From: JBCCFX01 sp039029515
GTDB lineage: Bacteria > Planctomycetota > Phycisphaerae > Phycisphaerales > SM1A02
Assembly: GCA_039029515.1 (NCBI GenBank)
Contig: JBCCFX010000112.1
Coordinates: 1 to 12,993, forward strand
DNA: 12,993 nucleotides
Direction of reading: 5' to 3'
Positions 7,032-12,993 of the stretch are shown piece after piece (the stretch's first letter is position 1; each line of letters starts with the position of its first letter). The notes under the pieces are model-generated. The model was not told the DNA's origin and searched no databases. It was given only the letters and a program-made list of their open reading frames with translations. A program made the position numbers and the translations under genes.

Positions 7032-7059
7032 GATGGCCTCAGCACTTGCCGAGGCCATC
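7032..7059 (-). terminator. Stem-loop after the tRNA / GIY-YIG unit, possible terminator
   Basis: A perfect 9-base stem (GATGGCCTC at 7032-7040 with GAGGCCATC at 7051-7059) around a 10-base loop. It follows the tRNA-Pro remnant by 12 bases in the direction of tRNA transcription. Only a short T-rich stretch (CTATTTG) follows on the minus strand, so it is a weak intrinsic terminator candidate for the tRNA-Thr-Tyr-Pro-GIY-YIG transcript. Confidence 0.4.
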
Positions 7060-7067
7060 AGGCTTTC

Positions 7068-7101
7068 AAAGTCGGGGTGACAGGATTCGAACCTGCGACC
7101 T
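7068..7101 (-). repeat. 34-bp direct repeat, downstream copy (tRNA-Pro 3' part)
   Basis: Identical over 34 bases to 7395-7428. On the minus strand it covers the variable loop, T arm, 3' acceptor strand and discriminator of tRNA-Pro plus four bases (CTTT) after the tRNA. With the other copy it brackets the GIY-YIG gene, giving a period of 327 bases. This is the pattern left by insertion at a tRNA gene where the element carries a matching 3' tRNA piece. Confidence 0.85.
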
Positions 7102-7134
7102 GTCGCCGGGGCGACCGCTCTACTTGAGCTGAGC
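7072..7134 (-). pseudogene. Truncated tRNA-Pro copy with altered anticodon arm
   Basis: On the minus strand this resembles tRNA-Pro from the D stem to the discriminator base. The D stem is GCTC/GAGC, and the variable loop, T arm and 3' acceptor strand are identical to the intact gene. The 5' acceptor strand is missing: the bases before GCTC do not pair with CACCCCG. The D loop lacks the GG pair. The anticodon arm is replaced by a different perfect stem, GTCGC/GCGAC, with only four loop bases (CCCG) instead of seven. It therefore cannot be a normal tRNA. The last codons and TAG stop of the GIY-YIG gene lie in its D arm. Confidence 0.75.
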
Positions 7135-7356
7135 ATCAATGAACTCTCGCCCGCGGCCAGTCTTCAGAAATCGCTCCCGCTGCACAGCGAATTCGCGACT
7201 CGTCGCTGATTCGAGATAGATGATCGTCCACGGCACACCGTGTCGAGTGGACTTGGACTGGCGGGTATTGTGCTCATGAAATCGACGAACGATGTTGGCG
7301 CATGAACCGACATACCGACGGCCGGTGCGGTCTGATCGAAGAACATACAAATACAT
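7120..7356 (-). CDS. Small GIY-YIG endonuclease (UPF0213/URI type) in a tRNA-bracketed cassette
   Basis: A 78-residue single-domain GIY-YIG nuclease. The first motif is MYLYVLRS (1-8), the second RYVGS (14-18), followed by the conserved Arg in NIVRRFHEHN (R24/R25). The family's usual PW..IYLE strand (42-49) and the putative metal-binding Glu (E61) in VQRERFLKTGRGREF come next. Length and motifs match the small UPF0213-like nucleases, often annotated only as nuclease family proteins. It lies directly 3' of tRNA-Pro on the same strand and its C-terminus (DAQLK and the TAG stop) is encoded inside the D arm of a truncated tRNA-Pro copy, so the 3' end of the gene is fused to tRNA sequence. The ATG has no good ribosome binding site and a 6-bp hairpin (7361-7379) lies just upstream. 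It could be a homing-type nuclease that targets tRNA-Pro genes; that is inference. Confidence 0.88.
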   Translation of the reverse strand: MYLYVLRSDRTGRRYVGSCANIVRRFHEHNTRQSKSTRHGVPWTIIYLESATSREFAVQRERFLKTGRGREFIDAQLK

Positions 7357-7394
7357 GGGAAACCGCCGTAAAAGCGGTTGCGGTGGCCGGAAGG

Positions 7395-7472
<78 letters not shown>

Positions 7473-7494
7473 TCTGTGTCAGACGGATCGAAAG

Positions 7495-7577
7495 TGCACG
7501 GAGCAGGATTCGAACCTGCGAAGGCGTACGCCAACGGGTTTACAGCCCGTCCCCTTTGGCCACTCAGGAATCCGTGC
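7495..7577 (-). tRNA. tRNA-Tyr (anticodon GTA)
   Basis: An 83-base class II tRNA. The acceptor pairs GCACGGA with TCCGTGC with discriminator A, and the anticodon arm ACGGG-CTGTAAA-CCCGT gives GTA. A long variable arm contains GGCG-TA-CGCC, as expected for bacterial tRNA-Tyr, and the T arm is GCAGG-TTCGAAT-CCTGC. CCA is not encoded. It lies 22 bases before tRNA-Pro and is probably in the same transcript. Confidence 0.96.
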
Positions 7578-7694
7578 ATTGAGTCCGGCCGGGGGCCGAG
7601 CCGAGTACAGTACCCGACCCCCTCATCGTCGGCAAGATGGCGGCTGATCTTCGTGGAGATCGGTGGGCCGCCGCTGGATCGCCGGCCCATCAAA

Positions 7695-7767
7695 AGCCAC
7701 TGGTGGGACTCGAACCCGCAACCTGCGGTTTACAAAACCGCTGCTCTGCCAATTGAGCTACAGTGGC
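7695..7767 (-). tRNA. tRNA-Thr (anticodon TGT)
   Basis: A 73-base tRNA. The acceptor pairs GCCACTG with CAGTGGC with discriminator T, the D stem is GCTC/GAGC, and the anticodon arm GCGGT-TTTGTAA-ACCGC gives TGT. The T stem GCGGG/CCCAC contains one C-A mismatch (positions 50 and 64), a small oddity. CCA is not encoded. It is the first gene of the cluster, 117 bases before tRNA-Tyr; that gap holds no gene. Confidence 0.95.
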
Positions 7768-7776
7768 GATCCGCGA

Positions 7777-7805
7777 AGTGTAGCAACCACACGCAGGCCA
7801 GTCAG
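7777..7805 (-). promoter_or_regulatory. Candidate sigma-70 promoter of the tRNA cluster
   Basis: On the minus strand, CTGACT (7805-7800) and TACACT (7782-7777) are separated by 17 bases and match the -35 and -10 consensus at four of six positions each. The predicted start would be only a few bases before tRNA-Thr, giving a very short leader. The assignment is from sequence only. Confidence 0.45.
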
Positions 7806-7857
7806 CGGACGGCAGGGTGTGTCAGACGACTTCCCATCGCTTCCGGGGATATGGCCC

Positions 7858-8259
7858 ATGATCGCGTACAGCATCGAGCCAGCATTGTCGGCCGCCGAGT
7901 TCATCGATGTGCTCAGGCGATCGACGTTGGATGCACGGCGGCCGGTCGATGAGCCTGAGGTCATTGCCGGCATGCTGGAGCATGCCGATGTGATCGTGGC
8001 CGCTCGGGATGAATCGGGGCGATTGGTCGGCGTCTCGCGCGCGATCACTGATTTCTCGTACTGCACGTATCTCTCGGATCTGGCGGTGGATCAGTCGGTC
8101 CAGGGGCAGGGGATCGGCAAGGCGTTGATCGATCAGACGCACGATGCGGCGGGGCGAAGCACGACATTGATCCTGCTCGCAGCGCCCGCAGCGGAAGGCT
8201 ATTACCCGAGGCTCGGGATGGCGAAACACGAGTCGTGCTGGATTCAGAAGTGCTTGTGA
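7858..8259 (+). CDS. GNAT family N-acetyltransferase
   Basis: A 133-residue GNAT enzyme that would transfer an acetyl group from acetyl-CoA to an unknown amine. The acetyl-CoA motif A strand and pyrophosphate loop are clear: YLSDLAVDQSVQGQGIGKAL (71-90), with Q82-G83-Q84-G85-I86-G87 as the loop. The C-terminal YYPRLGM (115-121) takes the place of the FY..LGF motif that holds the catalytic Tyr in many members. The ATG at 7858 is preferred over the longer open frame, which reads backwards through tRNA-Thr; GGGGAT lies 7 bases upstream. It is divergent from the tRNA cluster and is followed 22 bases later by a heptanucleotide array. The family is certain; the substrate is unknown. Confidence 0.9.
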   Translation: MIAYSIEPALSAAEFIDVLRRSTLDARRPVDEPEVIAGMLEHADVIVAARDESGRLVGVSRAITDFSYCTYLSDLAVDQSVQGQGIGKALIDQTHDAAGRSTTLILLAAPAAEGYYPRLGMAKHESCWIQKCL

Positions 8260-8281
8260 TATTCGAAGCACGAGGGAAGCC

Positions 8282-8337
8282 ATGAGCTATGAGCTATGAG
8301 CTATGAGGGATGAGGGATGAGGGATTTGGGATTCGGA
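8282..8337 (+). repeat. Heptanucleotide array, 8 units, after the GNAT gene
   Basis: Eight 7-base units in a row: ATGAGCT three times, ATGAGGG three times, ATTTGGG and ATTCGGA. It begins 22 bases after the GNAT stop in the gene's sense orientation. Its length (56 bases) and unit type match the array at 982-1037. Confidence 0.9.
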
Positions 8338-8348
8338 AATACGATTCC

Positions 8349-8369
8349 CAGCCAACAGCCAACAGCCCA
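8349..8369 (+). repeat. Second heptamer family, 3 units
   Basis: CAGCCAA, CAGCCAA, CAGCCCA in tandem, 11 bases after the purine-rich array. The 7-base period is the same but the unit is different and pyrimidine-rich, so it is listed separately. Confidence 0.7.
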
Positions 8370-8399
8370 CCATCTATCCACCAAAACGAAAGTCGAGGA

Positions 8400-8428
8400 T
8401 TGACAGCCTCCGACATGTGTCGTAGGGT
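8400..8428 (+). promoter_or_regulatory. Promoter of the BlaI-type repressor gene
   Basis: A perfect TTGACA (8400-8405) is followed after 17 bases by TAGGGT (8423-8428), a weak -10 with T, A and final T conserved. The first operator dyad fills the spacer and the second covers the predicted start site, the layout expected for autorepression. Confidence 0.55.
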
Positions 8429-8467
8429 CCGACAAGTGTCGGAGAAGGCGGTCGGCGATATGTCGGC
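8409..8467 (+). promoter_or_regulatory. BlaI/MecI-type operator dyads (two clear, one degenerate)
   Basis: Operator 2 (8428-8443) is a perfect dyad, TCCGACA-AG-TGTCGGA. Operator 1 (8409-8424) is TCCGACA-TG-TGTCGTA with a single mismatch. A degenerate third copy at 8452-8467 keeps a good right half (TGTCGGC) and a poor left half. Centres are 19 and 24 bases apart. The GACA-NN-TGTC core is the GC-rich version of the TACA-NN-TGTA core bound by BlaI/MecI/CopY winged-helix repressors, and a gene for such a repressor starts about 100 bases downstream. Confidence 0.75.
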
Positions 8468-8548
8468 CACACTCGGTCGATCGTGACGCGGCGATTGTCT
8501 GACCGAGGCCGAATCGCTCCGCCTTCCCCCGACACGATGGAGGCGTTC

Positions 8549-8947
8549 ATGGCATCACCCACGACTGATCTCAGTCCTTCAGAGCTCGAGGTGCTTCGGG
8601 CACTCTGGGATCTGAAGACCGGCACGGTCCGGGATGTCCTCAACCTACTCAACGAGCGGGGCCGCGATCTTGCCTACACGACCGTTCAGACCTTTCTGGC
8701 CCGTATGGAGCAGAAGGGTGTTGTCGCGTGTGATCGCACCGGACTCGCACACGTCTTCAAGCCGCTGATCAGCCGGGAAAAAATTTCTCGTCTTCGACTG
8801 CGGTCATTGATCGATGTGCTCTACGACGGCGCGGTCGGACCGGTCGTGCTGCAACTGATGCAAGATGAATCGCTTTCCACCGAAGAAATAGCCGAACTGC
8901 AACGGCTGATCGATCGGTTGGGTTCAACTGATGGGGGCGAGGGTTGA
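8549..8947 (+). CDS. BlaI/MecI/CopY family transcriptional repressor
   Basis: A 132-residue winged-helix repressor. Residues 8-75 form the DNA-binding domain: LSPSELEVLRALWDLKTGTV, then VRDVLNLLNERGRDLAYTTVQT with the recognition helix TTVQTFLARM and the wing KGVVACDRTGLAHVFKPL. The C-terminal half (about 76-132) is helical and should dimerise the protein (LRSLIDVLYDGAVGPVVLQLMQDE..., with STEEIAELQRLID at the end). This matches the family's usual length of 120-130 residues. The start at 8549 is favoured by GGAGG at 8539-8543; longer in-frame starts at 8483 and 8537 lack this. It is coupled to the M56 gene: its TGA and the next ATG are one base apart. By family knowledge, the partner peptidase cleaves or releases the repressor when a membrane signal is sensed. 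Operator dyads upstream indicate autoregulation. Confidence 0.93.
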   Translation: MASPTTDLSPSELEVLRALWDLKTGTVRDVLNLLNERGRDLAYTTVQTFLARMEQKGVVACDRTGLAHVFKPLISREKISRLRLRSLIDVLYDGAVGPVVLQLMQDESLSTEEIAELQRLIDRLGSTDGGEG

Positions 8948-8948
8948 G

Positions 8949-11171
8949 ATGATGGATGGTGCGTTGCTCGACATTCTCTGGCGGAACGCGGTGTTGCTTG
9001 TGCCTCTTGCGGCGCTGGTGATCGTGGTTGGCCGAACGTTTTCGTTGAAATCCTCAGCGCGACATGCGTTGTGGGTCGGCCTGCTGATGTTCCTCGCGTT
9101 TCAGCCGATGACGCCTGAGGTGACGACGGATGACCTGCGATCGGCCGTCGCGTTGGCACAGGATCTGATGCCGGACGAGGCGACGAAACCAGTCGCGCAT
9201 CGTCCGCAGCCTGGCCTGGCCAGCGAACCGTTGGTGGTTGGCAAACCGCGACATGGCTCATCAGGCGAAGCGATACCGACCGTGACAACGCCGGAGACCG
9301 CGACGGCGGCCGTCGATCGGCTCAAGGCCGCGGTGCACGATCGGCGTGCGCACGTTGGCGACGTCCCCACCGATGCACTGTCAATGCTCGCGCTGCCCTC
9401 CGATTCGGCGTCGAACACACCAGCGACGCCGGCGGTGGTCGCTGCCGATGCATCGTCAATTCGATCGAACGCGCGCGCCTTCATGATGGCCTGGCGTGAT
9501 CAGTTGATCATCGCACGTGACACCGTCATGGCGCTGCCGGCGTTGCCGACGTCCATCTGGCTGCTCGGAAGCGTCACCATCTTTCTGCTGATCATGGCTC
9601 GCATGATTTCGTTCCGTGCAGTTGTGTTCCGCTCGGTCGCTGCACCAACAGACGTCCGAGCGATGGTTGGTCGCGTGGCGCGAAGCCTCGAAATCCAATG
9701 CCCGGACGTGCGCATGTCATCGCACAAAGTGACGCCAATGGTCTGGTGCGGCTTGAAGCCGCGTCTCATCCTGCCGGAATCGTTGTGGGCACAACTCGAT
9801 GATGATGCGCGGGAAGCGATCATCGTGCATGAACTCGCGCACGTACGTCGTCGTGATCATCGTGTGTGCTGGCTCGATCTGATCGTCGCGTGCATCTACT
9901 GGTGGCACCCGGTCGTGTGGTGGATTCGTCACCAGATGCGAACCGATGCAGATGCAAGTTGTGATGCATGGGTGGTCGCATTGCGACCGGATCATCGCCG
10001 CGCGTATGCGCAGGCATTACTTGAAACTCGAACGTATATGAACAACTCGAGCATGGCCCTCATGCCGGCGGTCGGTCTCGGAGGACCCTCACGTCATGCT
10101 CGTCAGTTGGCAAGGAGAATCACGATGGTGATGACACAGGACAGTCAGCCGCGACTTTCGCGCCGTGGACTCGCGTTGGCAAGCACACTGCTCGCGGTGG
10201 CGTGTCTGATCACGCCCGCGCTCGCGTGCGACGAGAAGCCACGATGCGATGAGAAGAAGCAGAAGATCAAGCTTCGTGTGAAGACGCCGGCACCGTGTCC
10301 GCCGAAGGCATCACCGACGCCGCCGGCGGCACCGACACCAGCGGCGGTGCCTGACTTCGACGACGACGAAACAAGCTTCGAGCAATACATGCGTCAGCTC
10401 GAGGACGGTTCACAGAACGATGATCTCTCGCTCGATGCGCGGCTGGAATTGCTGGAACGCCGATTGGCGGCGATTCAGAGTCAGATCGAATCGTATGCGG
10501 ATCAGATTGAAAACGAATCCGATGACACCGCGCGCGTTGCGCGGACGGTGAACGAACAGATTCACGGTGTCCAGCGTGATCTCGCCCGTATCCGGGTCAC
10601 GACGGCTGATGGCGTGCGTGTGGTGTCGACACCGCTCGCCCCCACAGGTGTGACGCTCCGCGCGTCGTCGCCGTCGTGCCAGCCGCAACCGTCGTGTCAG
10701 AGCGGCCCGGCCGTGACGACCATAACCACGACGACTGCGGGCGCACCGAGTGCGTACGGGGTCTCGGCCGGTCAGTACGCCTGGAGTGAAGCGACGCTGA
10801 ACAACTGCAAGCGCAAGCAGCTCATGAAGCTGATGTCGGAAGGTGACAGCGCGATTGCCATCTCGATGGAAGGGAACGCGGTGCGCTTGTATGGCACGCC
10901 AATGCAGCGACAGTCATTCTCCGCGTTCTGCGCGATGATCGATGATGATGATCGCTACTGGAAGACGTACGAGATGCCGAGCGAGCGCCTGGAACCCATG
11001 AACAGCCTGATGCGCCGTTCGGACGTGCCGATCTACGTCAAGGATGGATGCGGCGATTCGATCCAGGTGAAAGGCAATGATCTCGAGCAGTCCGTGTTTG
11101 CGGCATTCGTTCGGCTGCTGGATGAATCGACCGAATCGGTGAACGTGGATGTTGTGTCGGTCGTCCGATAA
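8949..11171 (+). CDS. M56 (BlaR1-like) membrane metallopeptidase with a non-standard sensor region
   Basis: A protein of about 740 residues (numbering here from the upstream ATG at 8931). Hydrophobic segments lie at about 20-34, 46-60, 209-224 and 414-431. The M56 zinc peptidase core includes HELAHVRRRDH with H300-E301 and H304, then WWHPVVWWIRHQMR and DADASCDAWVV. The usual Glu of the ExxCD motif is Asp341. After the last membrane segment there is no penicillin-binding domain. Instead there is a Pro-rich stretch, a coiled coil (about 500-556), a Ser/Thr/Cys-rich linker and a ~100-residue tail with two related ~42-residue modules (about 631-672 and 689-732). The start at 8949 is preferred: GCGAGGG lies 5 bases upstream and it follows the repressor stop by one base; 8931 would overlap by 17 bases. 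It should act with the BlaI-type repressor in a signal-induced system; the signal is unknown. Confidence 0.9.
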   Translation: MMDGALLDILWRNAVLLVPLAALVIVVGRTFSLKSSARHALWVGLLMFLAFQPMTPEVTTDDLRSAVALAQDLMPDEATKPVAHRPQPGLASEPLVVGKPRHGSSGEAIPTVTTPETATAAVDRLKAAVHDRRAHVGDVPTDALSMLALPSDSASNTPATPAVVAADASSIRSNARAFMMAWRDQLIIARDTVMALPALPTSIWLLGSVTIFLLIMARMISFRAVVFRSVAAPTDVRAMVGRVARSLEIQCPDVRMSSHKVTPMVWCGLKPRLILPESLWAQLDDDAREAIIVHELAHVRRRDHRVCWLDLIVACIYWWHPVVWWIRHQMRTDADASCDAWVVALRPDHRRAYAQALLETRTYMNNSSMALMPAVGLGGPSRHARQLARRITMVMTQDSQPRLSRRGLALASTLLAVACLITPALACDEKPRCDEKKQKIKLRVKTPAPCPPKASPTPPAAPTPAAVPDFDDDETSFEQYMRQLEDGSQNDDLSLDARLELLERRLAAIQSQIESYADQIENESDDTARVARTVNEQIHGVQRDLARIRVTTADGVRVVSTPLAPTGVTLRASSPSCQPQPSCQSGPAVTTITTTTAGAPSAYGVSAGQYAWSEATLNNCKRKQLMKLMSEGDSAIAISMEGNAVRLYGTPMQRQSFSAFCAMIDDDDRYWKTYEMPSERLEPMNSLMRRSDVPIYVKDGCGDSIQVKGNDLEQSVFAAFVRLLDESTESVNVDVVSVVR

Positions 11172-11184
11172 TCGGTTGGCACAA

Positions 11185-11203
11185 GACGGGTTCTGCGCCC
11201 GTC
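11185..11203 (+). terminator. Short stem-loop after the M56 gene
   Basis: A 6-base stem GACGGG/CCCGTC with a 7-base loop, 14 bases after the M56 stop codon. No T-run follows, so it may be an mRNA 3' structure rather than an efficient intrinsic terminator. Confidence 0.3.
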
Positions 11204-11231
11204 GACCGTCCCGATGCTGAGCCCGCGAGAC

Positions 11232-11273
11232 GGGATGGAATCGGCGCTTCGGAGCAGCGTTCGATTCCATCCC
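11232..11273 (+). terminator. Strong 12-bp stem-loop between the M56 and TPR genes
   Basis: GGGATGGAATCG (11232-11243) pairs perfectly with CGATTCCATCCC (11262-11273). The 18-base loop can form a small GCT-TCGG-AGC hairpin with a stable tetraloop. It lies 60 bases after the M56 stop. No T-run follows, so it is either a Rho-dependent or processed 3' end, or a leader structure of the TPR gene. Confidence 0.45.
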
Positions 11274-11429
11274 CGACGCGGTGATCAGTTGCGACGGTAG
11301 CGAACGTATATCGTTGATATTTTTGAGGTTACGTGTGCGAATCGACTCCGGCGTGTCGTATCATGGCGACACGTCAACGGGGCCTGGTGGGCGTCCGTCT
11401 GAAGCGGATCGCAAAGGATAGAAACGACG

Positions 11430-12993
11430 ATGCACAGACGATGGATCGGTCGATGGTGGATGCGCTCTGCGCTGATCGTGGTGGTGTGTGTGATGGCGAC
11501 GACTGCCGTTGCGCAAGACAACAACGATGATGCATTGCGATCGTATTACAGCGGCAACGGTTTTCTGAACCGCGAACTGTATGACCTCGCAGCACGCGAA
11601 TACGAAGCGTTTCTCGACGCGGCGCCGTTTCACGAGAAAGCCGTCGTGGCGCGGTACGGACTCGCGGTCAGCCTCGTGCGCCTTGGACGGCATGCAGACG
11701 CGGTCGGCCATCTTGAACAACTCGTCGGTGTGAACAACTTCGAGTATGCCGCAGAGTCACTGATGATGCTCGGTCAGTCGCGACTTGCCCTCGGTGAGTA
11801 CGCGAAGTCGGCCAATGCGTTCGGCACCGTGCTCGACCGGCACAGTGACAGCGAGTTGGCCGATGAAGCCGCCGCGCTGCGATCCGAAGCGTTCTATTAC
11901 AACGGTGATCATGCCCTCGTCGACGGACCGGCGTCGATCCTCATGGATCGATTTCCGGACAGTCCGCTTCGTGAACGAACGGAGTTCTTCCGCGCTCTTG
12001 CCGCCATGGCGCGAGCAGAATTCGCCCCGGCCGCTGATTACTTCAATGCAATGCTCGATCGCTATCCCGATGGTCAGTACGCCGGTCAGGCCACGCTGCT
12101 CATGGGCCAGTGCGAACATCGCGCGGACCGTCTCGGCAACGCACTCTCATCGTATGAGCGTGTTGTGGAACGCGGGAACGACACCTTCGTGCCGGATGCG
12201 TTGTACGGCATGAGCATCATTCTGCATCGTGATGAACGCTTTGACGATGCTGAACAAGCGCTTGATCGATTGCTTCAGTCGTACCCTGACAACGGCAACC
12301 GCGCGAATGCGCAGCTGCTTCGTGGTCGCGTTGCGTTTGATCAGGGTGAGTACGCCAACGCGATGACGTTTCTGGAGGCGTTGTCGGACGGCCCGATGGC
12401 ATTGCGTGATGATGCCGCATACTGGATTGGCAAGTGTGCGCTTCGCGAAGGTCGGAATGGAGACGCAATGCAGCGCCTGGAGGATGCGCTGCAAGCGTAT
12501 CCTGATTCGGCCTTGCGAGCGGAGATGCTGTACGACATCGCCGTCGCAGCGCATCGCGAAGCGAACTATCGTAAGACCTCCGATGCGCTTGAGCGATTCG
12601 GTCGAGAGTTTCCGGAGCATGAGCTGGCCGCCGCCGGCATGCATCTGCTCGCGAGCACGATGCATCAGCAGGAACGCTACGACGAGAGCACCGCGTTGTG
12701 CGACCAGTTCTCATCGACCTACGTCGATCACCCGATGCTGTCGGACGTTCAATTCATCGCCGCGGAGAATGCGTATCTGCAGGCCAACTACGCGGATGCC
12801 GATCAGCGTTTTCAGACCTATCTGACGAACCATCCGAACGGCGAGCGCATCATCGATGCGGAATTCCGTCGCGGCATGGCGCTGTATCACCTGAACGACT
12901 ATGCCCGTTCGCGTGATGTGTTGAAGGCGGTCGAAGCCGCCGCACGTGAGAACGATCGGTATCGGCTTGCTATCTTCACGCTCGGCGACATGG
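11430..12993 (+). CDS. Secreted tetratricopeptide repeat protein (partial, 3' end missing)
   Basis: An open frame of 521 codons that runs off the window with no stop. Residues 1-28 form a signal peptide: a basic WRRW-type N-terminus, hydrophobic ALIVVVCVMA, and cleavage likely after AVA before QDNND. The mature part consists of TPR-like helical pairs about 34-37 residues long, e.g. LGEYAKSANAFGTVLDRHSD, DERFDDAEQALDRLLQSYPD, GRNGDAMQRLEDALQAYPDS and ANYADADQRFQTYLTNHPNG. The Y/F-P-D/N/E ending of each repeat resembles YbgF/BamD-type TPR units of the envelope. It is probably a periplasmic scaffold; partners are unknown. AAGGA lies about 11 bases before the ATG. The gene is 258 bases from the M56 gene with stem-loops between, so separate transcription is likely. 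Confidence 0.85.
   Translation, partial: MHRRWIGRWWMRSALIVVVCVMATTAVAQDNNDDALRSYYSGNGFLNRELYDLAAREYEAFLDAAPFHEKAVVARYGLAVSLVRLGRHADAVGHLEQLVGVNNFEYAAESLMMLGQSRLALGEYAKSANAFGTVLDRHSDSELADEAAALRSEAFYYNGDHALVDGPASILMDRFPDSPLRERTEFFRALAAMARAEFAPAADYFNAMLDRYPDGQYAGQATLLMGQCEHRADRLGNALSSYERVVERGNDTFVPDALYGMSIILHRDERFDDAEQALDRLLQSYPDNGNRANAQLLRGRVAFDQGEYANAMTFLEALSDGPMALRDDAAYWIGKCALREGRNGDAMQRLEDALQAYPDSALRAEMLYDIAVAAHREANYRKTSDALERFGREFPEHELAAAGMHLLASTMHQQERYDESTALCDQFSSTYVDHPMLSDVQFIAAENAYLQANYADADQRFQTYLTNHPNGERIIDAEFRRGMALYHLNDYARSRDVLKAVEAAARENDRYRLAIFTLGDM

Noticed and set aside
7072..7134. A fourth functional tRNA gene
   Set aside because: There is no 5' acceptor strand to pair with CACCCCG, the anticodon loop has four bases and the D loop lacks GG.
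8282..8369. Possible CRISPR array
   Set aside because: The repeats are contiguous 7-mers with no spacers, and no cas gene is nearby.

Overview
The window reads as a GC-rich bacterial chromosome segment, most likely from the Planctomycetota (Phycisphaerae-like). This is inferred from the paired BlaI-type repressor and M56 metallopeptidase gene, the DUF3467 protein, the 8-bladed PQQ-like lipoprotein, tRNA genes without an encoded CCA and many hydrophobic-anchored envelope proteins. No rRNA or marker protein fixes the taxonomy.

Layout, left to right. A small DUF3467 protein (+, 242-574) is followed by about 400 bases with no convincing gene. Next come a two-domain VOC/glyoxalase-like protein (-) and a divergent class I methyltransferase (+). 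A block of minus-strand envelope genes follows. Read in transcription order these are an exported agmatine/peptidylarginine deiminase-type lipoprotein (6821-5682), a membrane-anchored SRPBCC protein (5537-5004), a PQQ-repeat beta-propeller lipoprotein (4954-3821), an SdiA-regulated/YjiK-like propeller protein (3760-2816) and a decayed copy of the 3' end of the PQQ-repeat gene (about 2805-2689). The last three intact genes are 49-60 bases apart and look like an operon.

The middle holds a minus-strand tRNA cluster: Thr(UGU), Tyr(GUA), Pro(CGG). Directly 3' of tRNA-Pro lies a 78-residue GIY-YIG endonuclease gene, followed by a second, truncated tRNA-Pro copy. A 34-bp perfect direct repeat of the tRNA 3' part brackets the GIY-YIG gene, giving a minimal cassette of about 327 bp that looks like a tRNA-targeting mobile gene. 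It is the best candidate here for an undescribed system.

The right part is on the + strand. A GNAT acetyltransferase is followed by heptanucleotide repeats and then a BlaI-type repressor preceded by two or three operator dyads over its promoter. Its coupled M56/BlaR-like protein has no penicillin-binding domain; it has a coiled coil and a duplicated ~42-residue module outside the membrane. A secreted TPR protein runs off the right edge.

Small repeats occur throughout: two 8-unit, 56-bp purine-rich heptamer arrays at the 3' ends of two unrelated genes, each in the gene's sense orientation, and two compensated REP-like hairpins flanking the deiminase gene.
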